In this document: in pieces, positions 54,617 through 63,781 of the stretch
How positions within the stretch are numbered: position 1 is the stretch's first letter
Layout of the letters: the number at the start of each line of letters is the position of its first letter
DNA from: Gallaecimonas mangrovi
Lineage (GTDB): Bacteria > Pseudomonadota > Gammaproteobacteria > Enterobacterales > Gallaecimonadaceae
Direction: 5' to 3'
Length of the DNA stretch: 64,000 nt
NCBI RefSeq assembly: GCF_003367375.1
Contig: NZ_CP031416.1
Span: 2,611,501 to 2,675,500, forward strand
Program-made: the position numbers and the translations under genes
Notes under the pieces: model-generated
Told to the model about the DNA's origin: nothing
The model's database searches: none
Seen by the model: the letters and a program-made list of their open reading frames with translations, nothing else

Positions 54617-54644
54617 AAAAAAGTCGCCCACAGGCGACTTTTTT
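54617..54644. terminator. Terminator after the flavin oxidoreductase gene
   Basis: AAGTCGCC-CACA-GGCGACTT with A-run on one side and T-run on the other, 16 bp past the stop at 54660. Confidence 0.85.
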
Positions 54645-54659
54645 CATTAAGCGATGAGT

Positions 54660-55757
54660 TTATTTAAATAAACCTTTTACATCGTGAGGTTCGCAGCGCA
54701 GGTACTGCGGCGGTGCCACGGTTTTGTCGCCAAGGGCCGCTGCGGCATGCCAGGGCCAACGCGGGTCGTAAAGTATGCCGCGCGCTAACGCCACCGCATC
54801 GGCTTTGCCTTCGCTTAAAATGGCTTCGGCTTGCTCAGGCTCGGTAATAAGGCCGACCGTGATCACCGGCATCTTGGCAACTTGCGCTTTAATGGCTTCG
54901 CCAAGGGGCACCTGGTAGTTAGGCCCAACCGGAATGCTCTGCTTGGGCGAAAGACCGCCGGAGGAGACATGAATAAAGTCGCAGCCCTTGGCTTCTAAGG
55001 CTTTGGCCAAGGTGATGGACTGCTCGATATCCCAGCCGCCCTCAACCCAGTCGGTGCCAGAGATACGCACCCCTACCGCTTTGTTTTTAGGGAAAACTTC
55101 ACGCACAGCGTCAAAAACCTCTAGCAGCAGGCGCATTCGGTTTTCGAGGCTGCCGCCGTATTCATCCGTGCGCTGGTTACTGAGCGGCGACAAAAATTGA
55201 TGCAGCAGGTAACCGTGCGCGCCGTGCAGTTCAATCAAATCAATACCGAGCCGGTCGGCACGTTCTGCGGCCTTAGCAAAAGCTGCTTTCAGTGCCTCAA
55301 TACTAGCTGTATCCAGTGCCTGCGGCTTAGGGTCGCTATCGAGAAAAGGCTGATCGCTGGCGGAAACCGTCTGCCAACCGTTAGCGTGTTCTGGGGCAAT
55401 AGCGCCGCCGCCATCCCAAGGCTTTTGCGTGGAAGCCTTACGGCCAGCGTGGGCCAGTTGAATACCAATGGGCATGGCACTGTATTGGCGAACCGAGGTT
55501 AACACCTTGCCCAAGGCCTGCTCTGTTTCGTCATTCCAAAGGCCTAAATCAGCGTAGGTAATGCGCCCTTCTGGCATTACCGCCGAGGCTTCAAGAATAA
55601 AAAGGCCAGCGCCGCTCAGCGTCATGTTACCCACGTGAATATGGTGCCAGTCACTGGCCTTGCCTTCATCGGCCGAATATTGGCACATCGGGGCAATAAC
55701 AATGCGGTTAGGGAGTTCGACAGGCCCTAATTTAATAGGGGAGAAAAGTTGGCTCAC
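54660..55757 (-). CDS. NADH:flavin oxidoreductase (Old Yellow Enzyme/YqjM type)
   Basis: 365 residues. The FMN barrel has LFSPIKLGPVELPNRIVIAPMCQYSA (Cys in the redox-regulating position of the YqjM/thermophilic-like group), ELHGAHGYLLHQFLSPLSNQRTDEYGGSLENR (family signature with active-site His and Tyr) and VALARGILYDPRWPWHAA. It reduces alpha,beta-unsaturated carbonyls. The start is a GTG behind AGGAGGCTGAT. It stands alone, upstream of the choline importer genes and on the same strand. Confidence 0.92.
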   Translation of the reverse strand: MSQLFSPIKLGPVELPNRIVIAPMCQYSADEGKASDWHHIHVGNMTLSGAGLFILEASAVMPEGRITYADLGLWNDETEQALGKVLTSVRQYSAMPIGIQLAHAGRKASTQKPWDGGGAIAPEHANGWQTVSASDQPFLDSDPKPQALDTASIEALKAAFAKAAERADRLGIDLIELHGAHGYLLHQFLSPLSNQRTDEYGGSLENRMRLLLEVFDAVREVFPKNKAVGVRISGTDWVEGGWDIEQSITLAKALEAKGCDFIHVSSGGLSPKQSIPVGPNYQVPLGEAIKAQVAKMPVITVGLITEPEQAEAILSEGKADAVALARGILYDPRWPWHAAAALGDKTVAPPQYLRCEPHDVKGLFK

Positions 55758-55862
55758 ATCAGCCTCCTTTCAATGAATCAATGTTGCCAAGAGTAAAAAC
55801 GACAGTGCCGTCTCGCAAGACGGCACGCAATACTTACTAAGGCACTAAAAGGTAACCGTCAG

Positions 55863-56696
55863 TTACTCGTCTCGGCCCTTACCCAACGCCTGGGTAATAC
55901 GGTCAAGGATCATTGCCAGAATAACCACCGCTATGCCTGACTCAAAGCCGGACGCCATATCCATGTTGTTAATGGCGCTCCACACTTCACCACCCAGACC
56001 ACCGGCCCCAATCATGGCCGAGATAACCACCATCGACAGGCTCAACATAATGGTTTGGTTGATACCCGCCATAATAGTGGGCACCGCCAGCGGCAATTGC
56101 ACCTTAAATAGCTTCTGCGAAGGCGAAGCGCCAAAGGCGTCAGAGGCTTCAATCAGCTCGGTCGGCACTTGGCGAATACCCAAGGTGGTAAAGCGAATAG
56201 CCGGTGGCATGGCAAAAATCACCGTTGCGAAAATCGCCGCTACCGGGCCCAAACCGAAAAACGGAATGGCCGGAATAAGGTAGACAAAGGCCGGCATTGT
56301 CTGCATGAAATCCAGTATTGGCATCACAATGCGATGGCAGGTTTTACTGAGCGCAGCGGCAATACCAATCGGCAGCGCCAGCACTATGCTGCTAAGGGTT
56401 GCAAAGAACACCAAGGTCAGGGTTTCTATCATTGGATACCAAAGTTCAAGGTTCCAAATCAGCGCCAGCCCCAACACCGACGTCAGCGCAAAACGCCAGC
56501 CTTTTAGACGCCAGGCGATAACGGCAACGATAATGATAAAAGCCCACTCGGGGATCCACATCAGCGCGTCAACCACCCAATCAATGGCCTTTTCAGTGGA
56601 GTCACTGATAGCGCGGGTAGCGTTAGAAAAATGCTTGGTCAGTACATCAATGCCTTCGGCTATCCACTGACCTAACGGGATACGATAACTCATCAT
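55863..56696 (-). CDS. choW: Choline ABC transporter permease, ChoW/ProW type
   Basis: 277 residues with about six transmembrane segments. The binding-protein-dependent permease signature is in ELIEASDAFGASPSQKLFKVQLPLAVPTIMAGINQTIMLSLSMVVIS. The gene overlaps the ATPase gene by 4 bp (ATGA). The choline specificity is taken from the bet neighbourhood and from the binding protein; glycine betaine or proline betaine is an alternative. Confidence 0.88.
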   Translation of the reverse strand: MMSYRIPLGQWIAEGIDVLTKHFSNATRAISDSTEKAIDWVVDALMWIPEWAFIIIVAVIAWRLKGWRFALTSVLGLALIWNLELWYPMIETLTLVFFATLSSIVLALPIGIAAALSKTCHRIVMPILDFMQTMPAFVYLIPAIPFFGLGPVAAIFATVIFAMPPAIRFTTLGIRQVPTELIEASDAFGASPSQKLFKVQLPLAVPTIMAGINQTIMLSLSMVVISAMIGAGGLGGEVWSAINNMDMASGFESGIAVVILAMILDRITQALGKGRDE

Positions 56697-57880
56697 TGTA
56701 CTCCTGCCAGTTCGGACAACACGGCACCTTTAAGCACCACACCTTGGATTTTGTTTTGCTCATCCACCACCGGCAGTGGGTAGTGAATGCCTTCAAACAG
56801 CGGAAACAGTTGCGCCAAGGCGTCGCCTTTGGCGACCGAGCGCACATCGGTATTAATGTAGTCTTGCAAGCTTTCCGCTTTGGCTTCCAGGGCTTTGGCG
56901 ATGGCATCAAGCTCAATCCAGCCCACCAGGGTTCCCTGGCGGTCGGTTACCAGAGCATGGTCCCAACCTTCTTCATTTAAGGTGTGAAGAGCGGTGCGCG
57001 GCCCCTGGCTAGCCTTGAGCACACATTTCGCCTGGGTCATGGCATTTTCGGCCGTCAGCACCCCAGACATGTCGACACCTTCAACAAAGCGCGCCACATA
57101 AGGGTTAGCCGGGTTAGTGAGAATTTCTTCCGGGGTCCCCACCTGCGACACCAAGCCGTCTTTTAACAGAATGATGCGGTCGCCAATGGCCAGCGCTTCA
57201 TCCAGGTCATGGGTAATAAAGATGATGGTTTTGTGCATCGCTTCTTGCAGCGCCCGCAGCTCTTTTTGCATGTCCCGGCGGATCAGTGGGTCAAGGGCAG
57301 AAAAGGCTTCGTCCATCAGCAGAATATCGGGGTCGGCAGCCAGGGCACGGGCCAAGCCCACACGTTGCTGCATACCGCCAGACAGTTCGTTGGGTTTGGA
57401 ATTTTCCCAGCCTTTAAGGCCCACTTTTTCCAGTGCATCCATGGCGCGCTGTTGGCGTTCGGCTTTATCAAGGCCCTGCACTTCCAGGCCAAATTCGCTA
57501 TTGGCCAGAACGGTGCGGTGCGGCATTAACGCAAAACTTTGAAAAACCATGCCGAATTTTTCCCGGCGCAGTGCCCGCAGCGCCTTGGCATCAAGGCTGC
57601 AGATATCAGTGCCGTCAATTTCAATGCGGCCTTGCGTGGGTTCAATCAGCCGGTTTAAGCAGCGCAGCAAGGTGGACTTGCCGGAACCCGACAAGCCCAT
57701 GATCACTAACAGTTCACCACGTTTAACCTCGAAGCTGATGTCCGCCAGGCCCAAGGTGCTTGCGGTGGCTTTTAGAATGTCATTACGGGTTTCGCCCTTT
57801 TGGTGGCGGGCGATCACCTCTTTGGCATCCTTACCAAAGACCTTATACAACTTGTCGACCTTGAGAATGGCGTCACTCAT
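56693..57880 (-). CDS. choV: Choline ABC transporter ATP-binding protein, ChoV/ProV type
   Basis: 395 residues. Walker A GLSGSGKST, signature LSGGMQQRVGLARALA, Walker B ILLMDEAFSALDP and H-loop FITHDLDEAL are intact. The C-terminal ~120 residues form paired CBS domains (PRTALHTLNEEGWDHALVTDRQGTLVG... PLPVVDEQNKIQGVV), which in OpuA sense ionic strength. It lies between the binding protein gene (12 bp) and the permease. Confidence 0.93.
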   Translation of the reverse strand: MSDAILKVDKLYKVFGKDAKEVIARHQKGETRNDILKATASTLGLADISFEVKRGELLVIMGLSGSGKSTLLRCLNRLIEPTQGRIEIDGTDICSLDAKALRALRREKFGMVFQSFALMPHRTVLANSEFGLEVQGLDKAERQQRAMDALEKVGLKGWENSKPNELSGGMQQRVGLARALAADPDILLMDEAFSALDPLIRRDMQKELRALQEAMHKTIIFITHDLDEALAIGDRIILLKDGLVSQVGTPEEILTNPANPYVARFVEGVDMSGVLTAENAMTQAKCVLKASQGPRTALHTLNEEGWDHALVTDRQGTLVGWIELDAIAKALEAKAESLQDYINTDVRSVAKGDALAQLFPLFEGIHYPLPVVDEQNKIQGVVLKGAVLSELAGVQ

Positions 57881-57892
57881 GCAAAGGTCCCC

Positions 57893-58819
57893 TTACTGCC
57901 AACGGCTAAGGGCGGGGCTGCCGTCGGTGTTTTTAACACCGTCCAACCATCCTTTCAGCACCTCGGGGTGCTTGGCAATGTAGGCTTTAGCGGCATCTTT
58001 AGCGCTTTTATGGTCATTCATGATGGCATCCATCAAGTGGTTTTCCATATCGACGGTAAAGGTCAGGTTGTTAAGGAAGTGGCCAACGTTAGGACAAGCC
58101 TGGACATACCCCTTGCGGGCTTGGGTGCGGACAACGGCAGCGCCATAGTCGGGGCCAAAGTACTTGTCACCGCCTTTGAGGTAGGTGATATCCAGCTTGG
58201 TGTTCATCGGGTGCGGCGCCCAGGCCAGAAAAATCACCCATTCTTTGTTTTGAACGGCGTGTTTTACCTCAGACAACATGCCCGCTTCAGACGAGGCCAC
58301 CAAACGGAAGCGGCGCAAACCAAAGGCGTTGTCGTGGATCATGTTCTCAACGATTTTGTTGCCATCGTTGCCTGACTCCAAACCGTAAATGCGGCCATGA
58401 AACTGGCTTTTATGCTTAATAAGGTCAGCAAAGGAAGTGACACCGGCTTTGGCAACATAGCTGGGTACCGCCAAGGTGTACTTGGCACCTTTAAGGTTGG
58501 TAGTCACGGTTTCAACAGCGCCGGATTCAACATAGGGCTTCACAATGCTCGCCATCGACGGCATCCAGTTCCCCAGGAATACATCAAAATCGTTCTGTTT
58601 AAGGCCGGCATAAGCAATTGGTACCGAAACGGTTTTGCTGTCGGTGTCGTAACCCATTTTGTCCAACAGCACCCTTGCCATACCGGTCGTGGCTTGAATA
58701 TCTGTCCAGCCAACTTCCGCGAAACGCACGTCCTGGCAGCTTTCACTTACTTGCGCCTGTGCGGCGGTGGCCGTGGTCATTAGCGTGCCCAGCATCAGGG
58801 TAAGGATCGGCTTTTTCAT
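57893..58819 (-). CDS. choX: Choline ABC transporter substrate-binding protein, ChoX type
   Basis: 308 residues with a signal peptide (about 1-22, AQA-Q). The ligand-box aromatics seen in ChoX are present in FAEVGWTDIQATTG, FLGNWMPS and FLAWAPHPMN. The product is periplasmic. It diverges from betI over a region holding the BetI operator, so import and oxidation of choline are probably induced together. RBS AGGAG. Confidence 0.93.
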   Translation of the reverse strand: MKKPILTLMLGTLMTTATAAQAQVSESCQDVRFAEVGWTDIQATTGMARVLLDKMGYDTDSKTVSVPIAYAGLKQNDFDVFLGNWMPSMASIVKPYVESGAVETVTTNLKGAKYTLAVPSYVAKAGVTSFADLIKHKSQFHGRIYGLESGNDGNKIVENMIHDNAFGLRRFRLVASSEAGMLSEVKHAVQNKEWVIFLAWAPHPMNTKLDITYLKGGDKYFGPDYGAAVVRTQARKGYVQACPNVGHFLNNLTFTVDMENHLMDAIMNDHKSAKDAAKAYIAKHPEVLKGWLDGVKNTDGSPALSRWQ

Positions 58820-58939
58820 CTGTGCTCCTTAGTGGTTTTAGGTGCCTTGCCGACCATCTCGTGCTGCAAATTGCGGCAGCCGGTATGGCCCGTCTAGCAC
58901 ATTTAAAATCATTCGTTCCGTAAACATTAAAGCGTTTTT

Positions 58940-58961
58940 TTATTGAATGTTCAATCAATAA
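58940..58961. promoter_or_regulatory. BetI operator between choX and betI
   Basis: A 22-bp near-palindrome with arms TTATTGA and TCAATAA flanking ATGTTCAA resembles the BetI box of E. coli (ATTGAA-type half sites). It lies in the divergent intergenic region, 40 bp upstream of betI, with AT-rich surroundings fit for both promoters. In relatives choline relieves BetI repression. Confidence 0.75.
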
Positions 58962-59000
58962 AACGTTAGAGTGAAAAAGAACCTCGAGCGGAGATGCTGT

Positions 59001-59582
59001 ATGCCAAAGGTTGGAATGGCCCCTGTAAGACGGGCACAACTGATCGAATCCGTCATCAGATGCATTGACGATGGCGGCTTATCCAAAGCCACTTTCAAGA
59101 CGGTCAGCCAAGATGCTGGCGTGTCTGCCGGGATCATTGCCCATTACTTTGGCAATAAGCAGGGACTGCTCGACGCCACCATGCGTCATTTGCTTAATAA
59201 CCTTTTTGTCGACATCAAAAAGGCTATGTCGGCGTACAGCGAATCGAGCGTACAGGAACGAATACAAACTATAGTCGAAGTTAACTTCGACGGTAGTCAG
59301 CTACGCAAATCCATTGGCCGCACCTGGTTGAGCTTCTGGGCCGAAAGCGCCTTTAAGCATGACTTGGCCCGGCTGCAAAACATTTATGTTGGCCGCATGA
59401 GCAGTTTGCTGCGCCACGAATTTGCCAAGGTGCAACCGCGCGAACTTGCACGAGATAACGCCAAGCTACTGCTGGCGGCGATTGACGGTGAATGGCTCAG
59501 AAGCAGCTTGGAAGGCGATCACTCAGACCCTTCTGTTATTCGTCATCGCCTTAACCGCCTGATAGGCCTGTTGCTCAACTAA
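59001..59582 (+). CDS. betI: Choline-responsive TetR repressor BetI
   Basis: 193 residues. The TetR helix-turn-helix is [39 protein letters not shown], near-canonical for BetI. The C-terminal ligand domain binds choline in relatives. The ATG used follows GGAG at 11 bp; an in-frame start 30 bp upstream is unsupported. It is first in betI-B-A, 13 bp from betB. Confidence 0.95.
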   Translation: MPKVGMAPVRRAQLIESVIRCIDDGGLSKATFKTVSQDAGVSAGIIAHYFGNKQGLLDATMRHLLNNLFVDIKKAMSAYSESSVQERIQTIVEVNFDGSQLRKSIGRTWLSFWAESAFKHDLARLQNIYVGRMSSLLRHEFAKVQPRELARDNAKLLLAAIDGEWLRSSLEGDHSDPSVIRHRLNRLIGLLLN

Positions 59583-59595
59583 ATTGAGGACACCC

Positions 59596-61041
59596 ATGAA
59601 CACCATCCCTCTTTATATTCACGGTCGCCGTGTCGACGCAAAGACCGGCAGCCTTTTTGACAACGTCAACCCGGCCACCGAAGCGGTGTTAAGCCAGGTG
59701 CAAAAAGCCGGTGCCAGTGACGTGGATGCCGCCGTTAAATCAGCCCAGCAAGGCTTTAAAGTCTGGTCGGCAATGAGCGGTATGGAACGCAAACGCATTC
59801 TGGATAAGGCGGTGGCGCTACTGCGTGAGCGCAACGACGAACTGGCAGAAATTGAAGTGCTGGACACCGGTAAACCGCTCAGCGAAGCCATTGAAGTGGA
59901 CGTGGTAACCGGGGCTGATGCCATTGAATTTTATGCAGGGCTAGCGCCGGCCATCGCCGGCGAACAGGTGCCGCTGGGCGAAGAGGCCTTCTTTTATACC
60001 CGCCGCGAACCCTTAGGGGTTTGTGTGGGCATTGGCGCCTGGAATTACCCCATTCAAATTGCCTGCTGGAAAGCAGCCTTGGCCCTTGCCACCGGTAACG
60101 CCATGATTTTTAAACCCGCCGAGCTCACCCCTACCGGCGCGCTGAAATTGGCTGAGATTTTTAGCGAAGCTGGCGTACCCGATGGGGTTTTTAACGTTAT
60201 CCAGGGCGATGGCGAAACCGGCGCCTTACTCACCAATCACCCGGGCGTTGCCAAGGTATCGCTAACCGGCGAAGTGGGAACCGGCAAAAAGGTAATGGCC
60301 GCAGCGGCTGGCAGCTTAAAAGAAGTGACCATGGAGCTGGGTGGTAAAAGCCCGCTCATCATTTTTGACGATGCTGACCTCGACGACGCGGTCAGTGCTG
60401 CCCTGCTGGCCAACTTCTATACCCAAGGTGAAGTTTGTACCAATGGCACCCGTGTTTTTGTGCACGAAAACCTGCACCAGCGCTTTGTTGAAAAAGTGGT
60501 GGCGCGCACCAAGGCCATTCGTGCTGGCAACCCGCTGGATATTAACACCCAGCTTGGCGCCCTTATCAGTACCGACCACATGCAGCAGGTGTTGGCGGCG
60601 ATTGAGCAAGGCAAAAAAGACGGTGCCCGCCTTGAAGTCGGCGGCAACCGTATTGGCAATAAAGGCGCTTTTGTTGAAGCCACCGTCTTTACCGGCGTCA
60701 CCGACGACATGGCCCTGGCCACCGATGAAATTTTCGGCCCGGTAATGAGCATTCTCACCTTTAAAGAAGAAGCCGAGGTGATTGCTCGCGCCAACAACAC
60801 CGACTTTGGCCTGGCAGCAGCCGTGTTTACCTCCGACCTTAAGCGCGGCCACCGGGTTATTCACCAAATCGAAGCCGGCATCTGCTGGTTAAACGCTTAC
60901 AACCTGTCGCCGGTGGAAATGCCGGTGGGCGGCTACAAGGCCTCTGGCATCGGCCGGGAAAACGGCTTGGAAAGCATCCGCCACTACACCCAGGTTAAAA
61001 GCGTCTACGTCAATCTCGGCAGCGTCGAGAGCCCGTTTTAA
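59596..61041 (+). CDS. betB: Betaine aldehyde dehydrogenase BetB
   Basis: 481 residues, an ALDH of the BADH class. [18 protein letters not shown], catalytic Glu in [10 protein letters not shown] and nucleophile Cys in [14 protein letters not shown] are visible. It oxidises betaine aldehyde to glycine betaine with NAD(P)+. The start is the ATG behind TTGAGGA; a GTG/ATG four codons upstream is less likely. It is 9 bp from betA. Confidence 0.96.
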   Translation: MNTIPLYIHGRRVDAKTGSLFDNVNPATEAVLSQVQKAGASDVDAAVKSAQQGFKVWSAMSGMERKRILDKAVALLRERNDELAEIEVLDTGKPLSEAIEVDVVTGADAIEFYAGLAPAIAGEQVPLGEEAFFYTRREPLGVCVGIGAWNYPIQIACWKAALALATGNAMIFKPAELTPTGALKLAEIFSEAGVPDGVFNVIQGDGETGALLTNHPGVAKVSLTGEVGTGKKVMAAAAGSLKEVTMELGGKSPLIIFDDADLDDAVSAALLANFYTQGEVCTNGTRVFVHENLHQRFVEKVVARTKAIRAGNPLDINTQLGALISTDHMQQVLAAIEQGKKDGARLEVGGNRIGNKGAFVEATVFTGVTDDMALATDEIFGPVMSILTFKEEAEVIARANNTDFGLAAAVFTSDLKRGHRVIHQIEAGICWLNAYNLSPVEMPVGGYKASGIGRENGLESIRHYTQVKSVYVNLGSVESPF

Positions 61042-61050
61042 GGAGACACA

Positions 61051-62703
61051 ATGAAATCCTTTGACTACATCATCATTGGCACAGGTTCCGCTGGCTGTGT
61101 GCTGGCCAACCGCCTGTCCACCAATCCCGAGCACAAGGTGCTGGTGCTGGAAGCGGGTCGCAAGGACGATACCTGGAAGGTGCAGATGCCAGCGGCACTC
61201 ACCTATAACCTGATGGACGACAAGTACAACTGGTACTACCAAACCGAACCGCAAGAGCATATGAACAACCGTCGTTGTTACTGGCCACGTGGCAAGGTAT
61301 GGGGTGGCGGCTCGTCCTTGAACGCCATGGTTTATGTGCGTGGCCACGCCGAAGATTACAACCGCTGGCAACAAGAAGGCGCTGACGGCTGGTCTTATGC
61401 CGACGTACTGCCCTATTTCCGCAAATCCGAAACCTTCGAGCTGGGCGGCGATAACTACCGTGGCGATAACGGCCCGCTGAAGGTGAGCCGCGGCAAGATT
61501 AAAAACCCGCTCTACGAAGCCTTTATTCGCGCAGGCCAACAAGCCGGTTACCCCTACACCGAAGATATGAATGGCTACCAGCAAGAAGGGGTGGGCTGGA
61601 TGGACATGACCATCCACAAAGGCCAGCGCTGGTCTACCGCCAAAGGCTACCTGCGCCCAGCCCTCGAGCGCAGCAACCTAAGCGCCGAAACCGGTGCTTT
61701 GGTGACACGGATTTTGTTTGAAGGCACTAAAGCGGTGGGGGTGGAGTATGTGCAAAACGGCCAAACCGTACAGGTGAAAGCCGAGAAGGAAGTCATTCTT
61801 TCTGGCGGCGCCATTAATTCACCACAGCTATTGATGCTGTCGGGCATTGGCCCGGCCGACGAGCTGAAAAAACACGGCATTGACGTAGTGGCAGACTTGC
61901 CCGGCGTCGGCCAAAACTTGCAGGACCATCTGGAAATTTATGTCCAGCAGGCCTGCACCCAACCTATCACCCTGTTTAAGGCGACTAAGCTACATAACAT
62001 GGCAATGATGGGTGCCCAGTGGTTCATGACCCACACCGGTTGGTGCGCGACAGCGCACCTTGAAGCAGGTGGTTTCGTGCGCCGCAACGACGAGGTTGAA
62101 CATCCGGATATTCAGTTTCACTTCCTGCCAGGCCTGGTCAACGACCACGGCCGTGACCAGGGTGACAAGCACGCGTTTCAGGTCCACGTTGGCCCGATGC
62201 GCCCTGTATCTAAAGGATTTATTGCCCTGCGTAGCAAAAATCCCAGCGAATACCCGGTTATTCAGCCGAATTATCTGGAATCTGAGCAGGATCGCATAGA
62301 AATGCGCGATTCAGTAAAAATTACCCGTGACATTTTCGCCCAAAGAGCGTTTGATTTATTTCGTGGCGAGGAGATCCGGCCAGGTTCTAGCTGTACCACA
62401 GACAAAGACATTGATGACTTTGTTCGTGCAAAAGCGGACTCTGCCTATCACCCCTGCGGTACCTGCAAAATGGGAGACGATCCCATGAGCGTGGTAAACA
62501 GCCAAGCACAAGTGCATGGCGTTGCGGGGTTACGGGTGGTGGACGCCAGTATCATGCCCAGCATCGTGTCAGGCAATTTAAACGGCCCGACAGTGATGAT
62601 GGCGGAGAAATGTGCTGATCACATTCTCGGGAACCGGCTGCTTGCTCCATCCGAGGTCCCGTTTTTTGATTGGCGCCAAGACACTCCGTCTTACAAGGGC
62701 TAG
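61051..62703 (+). CDS. betA: Choline dehydrogenase BetA
   Basis: 550 residues, GMC flavoprotein. The FAD-binding IIIGTGSAGCVLANRLS motif is at the N-terminus; GMC signatures WPRGKVWGGGSSLNAMVYVRG and SGGAINSPQLLMLSGIGP follow; the C-terminal VVDASIMPSIVSGNLNGPTVMMAEKCAD contains the conserved catalytic-site His/Asn region. It oxidises choline to betaine aldehyde, membrane-associated in E. coli. RBS AGGAG is well placed. Confidence 0.96.
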   Translation: MKSFDYIIIGTGSAGCVLANRLSTNPEHKVLVLEAGRKDDTWKVQMPAALTYNLMDDKYNWYYQTEPQEHMNNRRCYWPRGKVWGGGSSLNAMVYVRGHAEDYNRWQQEGADGWSYADVLPYFRKSETFELGGDNYRGDNGPLKVSRGKIKNPLYEAFIRAGQQAGYPYTEDMNGYQQEGVGWMDMTIHKGQRWSTAKGYLRPALERSNLSAETGALVTRILFEGTKAVGVEYVQNGQTVQVKAEKEVILSGGAINSPQLLMLSGIGPADELKKHGIDVVADLPGVGQNLQDHLEIYVQQACTQPITLFKATKLHNMAMMGAQWFMTHTGWCATAHLEAGGFVRRNDEVEHPDIQFHFLPGLVNDHGRDQGDKHAFQVHVGPMRPVSKGFIALRSKNPSEYPVIQPNYLESEQDRIEMRDSVKITRDIFAQRAFDLFRGEEIRPGSSCTTDKDIDDFVRAKADSAYHPCGTCKMGDDPMSVVNSQAQVHGVAGLRVVDASIMPSIVSGNLNGPTVMMAEKCADHILGNRLLAPSEVPFFDWRQDTPSYKG

Positions 62704-62728
62704 CTATCAACCAAAAGAAGGGAACGAC

Positions 62729-63427
62729 ATGAAACAAGCATTGATTGCGTCACTGATCGCTAGCAGTTTTGCGTTTACAGCACACGCCGCCACAGAATAT
62801 TCCGCTTCCATTACAGGCGCCAGCGACTACGTATTCAACGGTGTCAGTCAGACCGACGAAAAGCCTGCTGTGCAGGTCAGTATGGGTGCCGCTTTTGACA
62901 GCGGCCTCTACGTTGGCACCTGGGCTTCCAATGTCGATTTTGGTGACGACGCGCAGGAGGAATGGGACTTCTACGCCGGGTATACCCAAGATTTCGGCCA
63001 AGGCTGGAACTATGATCTGATGATCAACCAGTACACCTATGTGGGCGAATCTGACTACAACTACCCGGAAGCTTCCGCCTCTATCACGGCGCCAACCAAC
63101 ACCATGTTGAAGGTTTGGTACACCTGGAAACAGGCTGGCATTAGCAATCTGGACCACACCTACATCCAGCTGCACCAAGGCTATGCCATCAATGATATCT
63201 GGGGCTTGGAAGCCGCCTATACCTACAACAAAGCCCTGTCAGGCCCTGGCTCTGACACCTTTTGGGCAGGCAAAGACCACTACAGCAACTGGCTGCTTGG
63301 GGTAACCGCCTCCTATAAAGGGTTTGATTTTGCCTTAAATTACCAAGACACCAACATGGACGACTCCAGCGCCTATAACGCTGACAGCCGTGTCGTCTTT
63401 AGTGTCACCAAGGCCTTTAGCTTCTAG
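62729..63427 (+). CDS. TorF-family putative porin, following betA
   Basis: 232 residues with signal peptide (about 1-20, cleavage AHA-A). The mature start TEYSASITGASDYVFNGVSQTDEKPAVQVSMGAAFDSGLYVGTWASNVDFGD matches the TorF putative porin family (TIGR02001). Ends in SF, suiting an outer membrane barrel. It lies 25 bp after betA with RBS AAGGGAACG, so it may be part of the bet transcript, with a terminator 60 bp further on. The role in choline uptake is a guess. Confidence 0.85.
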   Translation: MKQALIASLIASSFAFTAHAATEYSASITGASDYVFNGVSQTDEKPAVQVSMGAAFDSGLYVGTWASNVDFGDDAQEEWDFYAGYTQDFGQGWNYDLMINQYTYVGESDYNYPEASASITAPTNTMLKVWYTWKQAGISNLDHTYIQLHQGYAINDIWGLEAAYTYNKALSGPGSDTFWAGKDHYSNWLLGVTASYKGFDFALNYQDTNMDDSSAYNADSRVVFSVTKAFSF

Positions 63428-63485
63428 TATCGCTGGCAACTAAGGGGCTTATACACCTTTAAGCCGAAATCACTAAGACGCTAAC

Positions 63486-63520
63486 AAAAATCGCTGCCAC
63501 CACCTGGCGGCGATTTTTTT
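63486..63520 (+). terminator. Terminator after the TorF-like porin
   Basis: AATCGCTGCC pairs with GGCGGCGATT (one mismatch) around ACCACCT, followed by T-run. It separates the bet region from the leu operon. Confidence 0.8.
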
Positions 63521-63521
63521 A

Positions 63522-63550
63522 TTGACATTCATCGCCATCCCCTGCATGTT
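63522..63550 (+). promoter_or_regulatory. Candidate leu operon promoter
   Basis: A perfect TTGACA (63522-63527), 17-base spacer and CATGTT as -10. The -10 element is weak; transcription would begin near 63557, close to the leader peptide start. Confidence 0.4.
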
Positions 63551-63563
63551 CTTTCACATGAAT

Positions 63564-63698
63564 ATGTCAGGCAGCTTTACCTTACCCCTGCAACACGGCC
63601 AAAAATTGGACCGTGTTTTTGCGTGCCTGACTACCTCTAGCAGCCTCCTCCTTGGTCTCCTCCTCCTTCTTAAACGCGGGAGCGGGCCACTTTTGTGA
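63564..63698 (+). CDS. leuL: Leucine operon leader peptide LeuL
   Basis: 44-codon frame, ATG at 63564 (in-frame ATGs at 63558 and 63546 are alternatives; no strong RBS is seen). The diagnostic part is codons 27-35: CTC CTC CTT GGT CTC CTC CTC CTT CTT, eight Leu codons in nine. The last codons overlap the strand (GGGAGCGGG, 63678-63686) that can pair with the terminator arm downstream. Ribosome stalling at the Leu codons when leucyl-tRNA is scarce would change pairing. The peptide is longer than E. coli LeuL (28 residues), so the true start may be further downstream. Confidence 0.7.
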   Translation: MSGSFTLPLQHGQKLDRVFACLTTSSSLLLGLLLLLKRGSGPLL

Positions 63699-63757
63699 TT
63701 TGAAAGCCAGAGGCAAACAAATTTCAAAAAACCCGCTCCCAACGAGCGGGTTTTTTT
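63678..63757 (+). promoter_or_regulatory. leu attenuator: antiterminator arm and terminator hairpin
   Basis: GGGAGCGGG (63678-63686) is the exact reverse complement of CCCGCTCCC (63732-63740). That segment also forms the 5' arm of a terminator: CCCGCTC-CCAAC-GAGCGGG (63732-63750) followed by T-run (63751-63757). The mutually exclusive pairings fit classical transcription attenuation in front of leuA. Confidence 0.8.
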
Positions 63758-63781
63758 ATGGATTTTTTCAGGAGAATAGCA

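Noticed and set aside
55804-55828. Hairpin GTGCCGTC/GACGGCAC after the choline permease gene
   Set aside because: The stem is convincing but no T-run follows immediately on either strand (five T's begin only 5 bases away on the minus strand), so I do not call it a terminator.
59596-62703. Long antisense frames over betB and betA (up to 242 codons)
   Set aside because: They mirror high-GC3 codon use of the bet genes; no independent motif or RBS.
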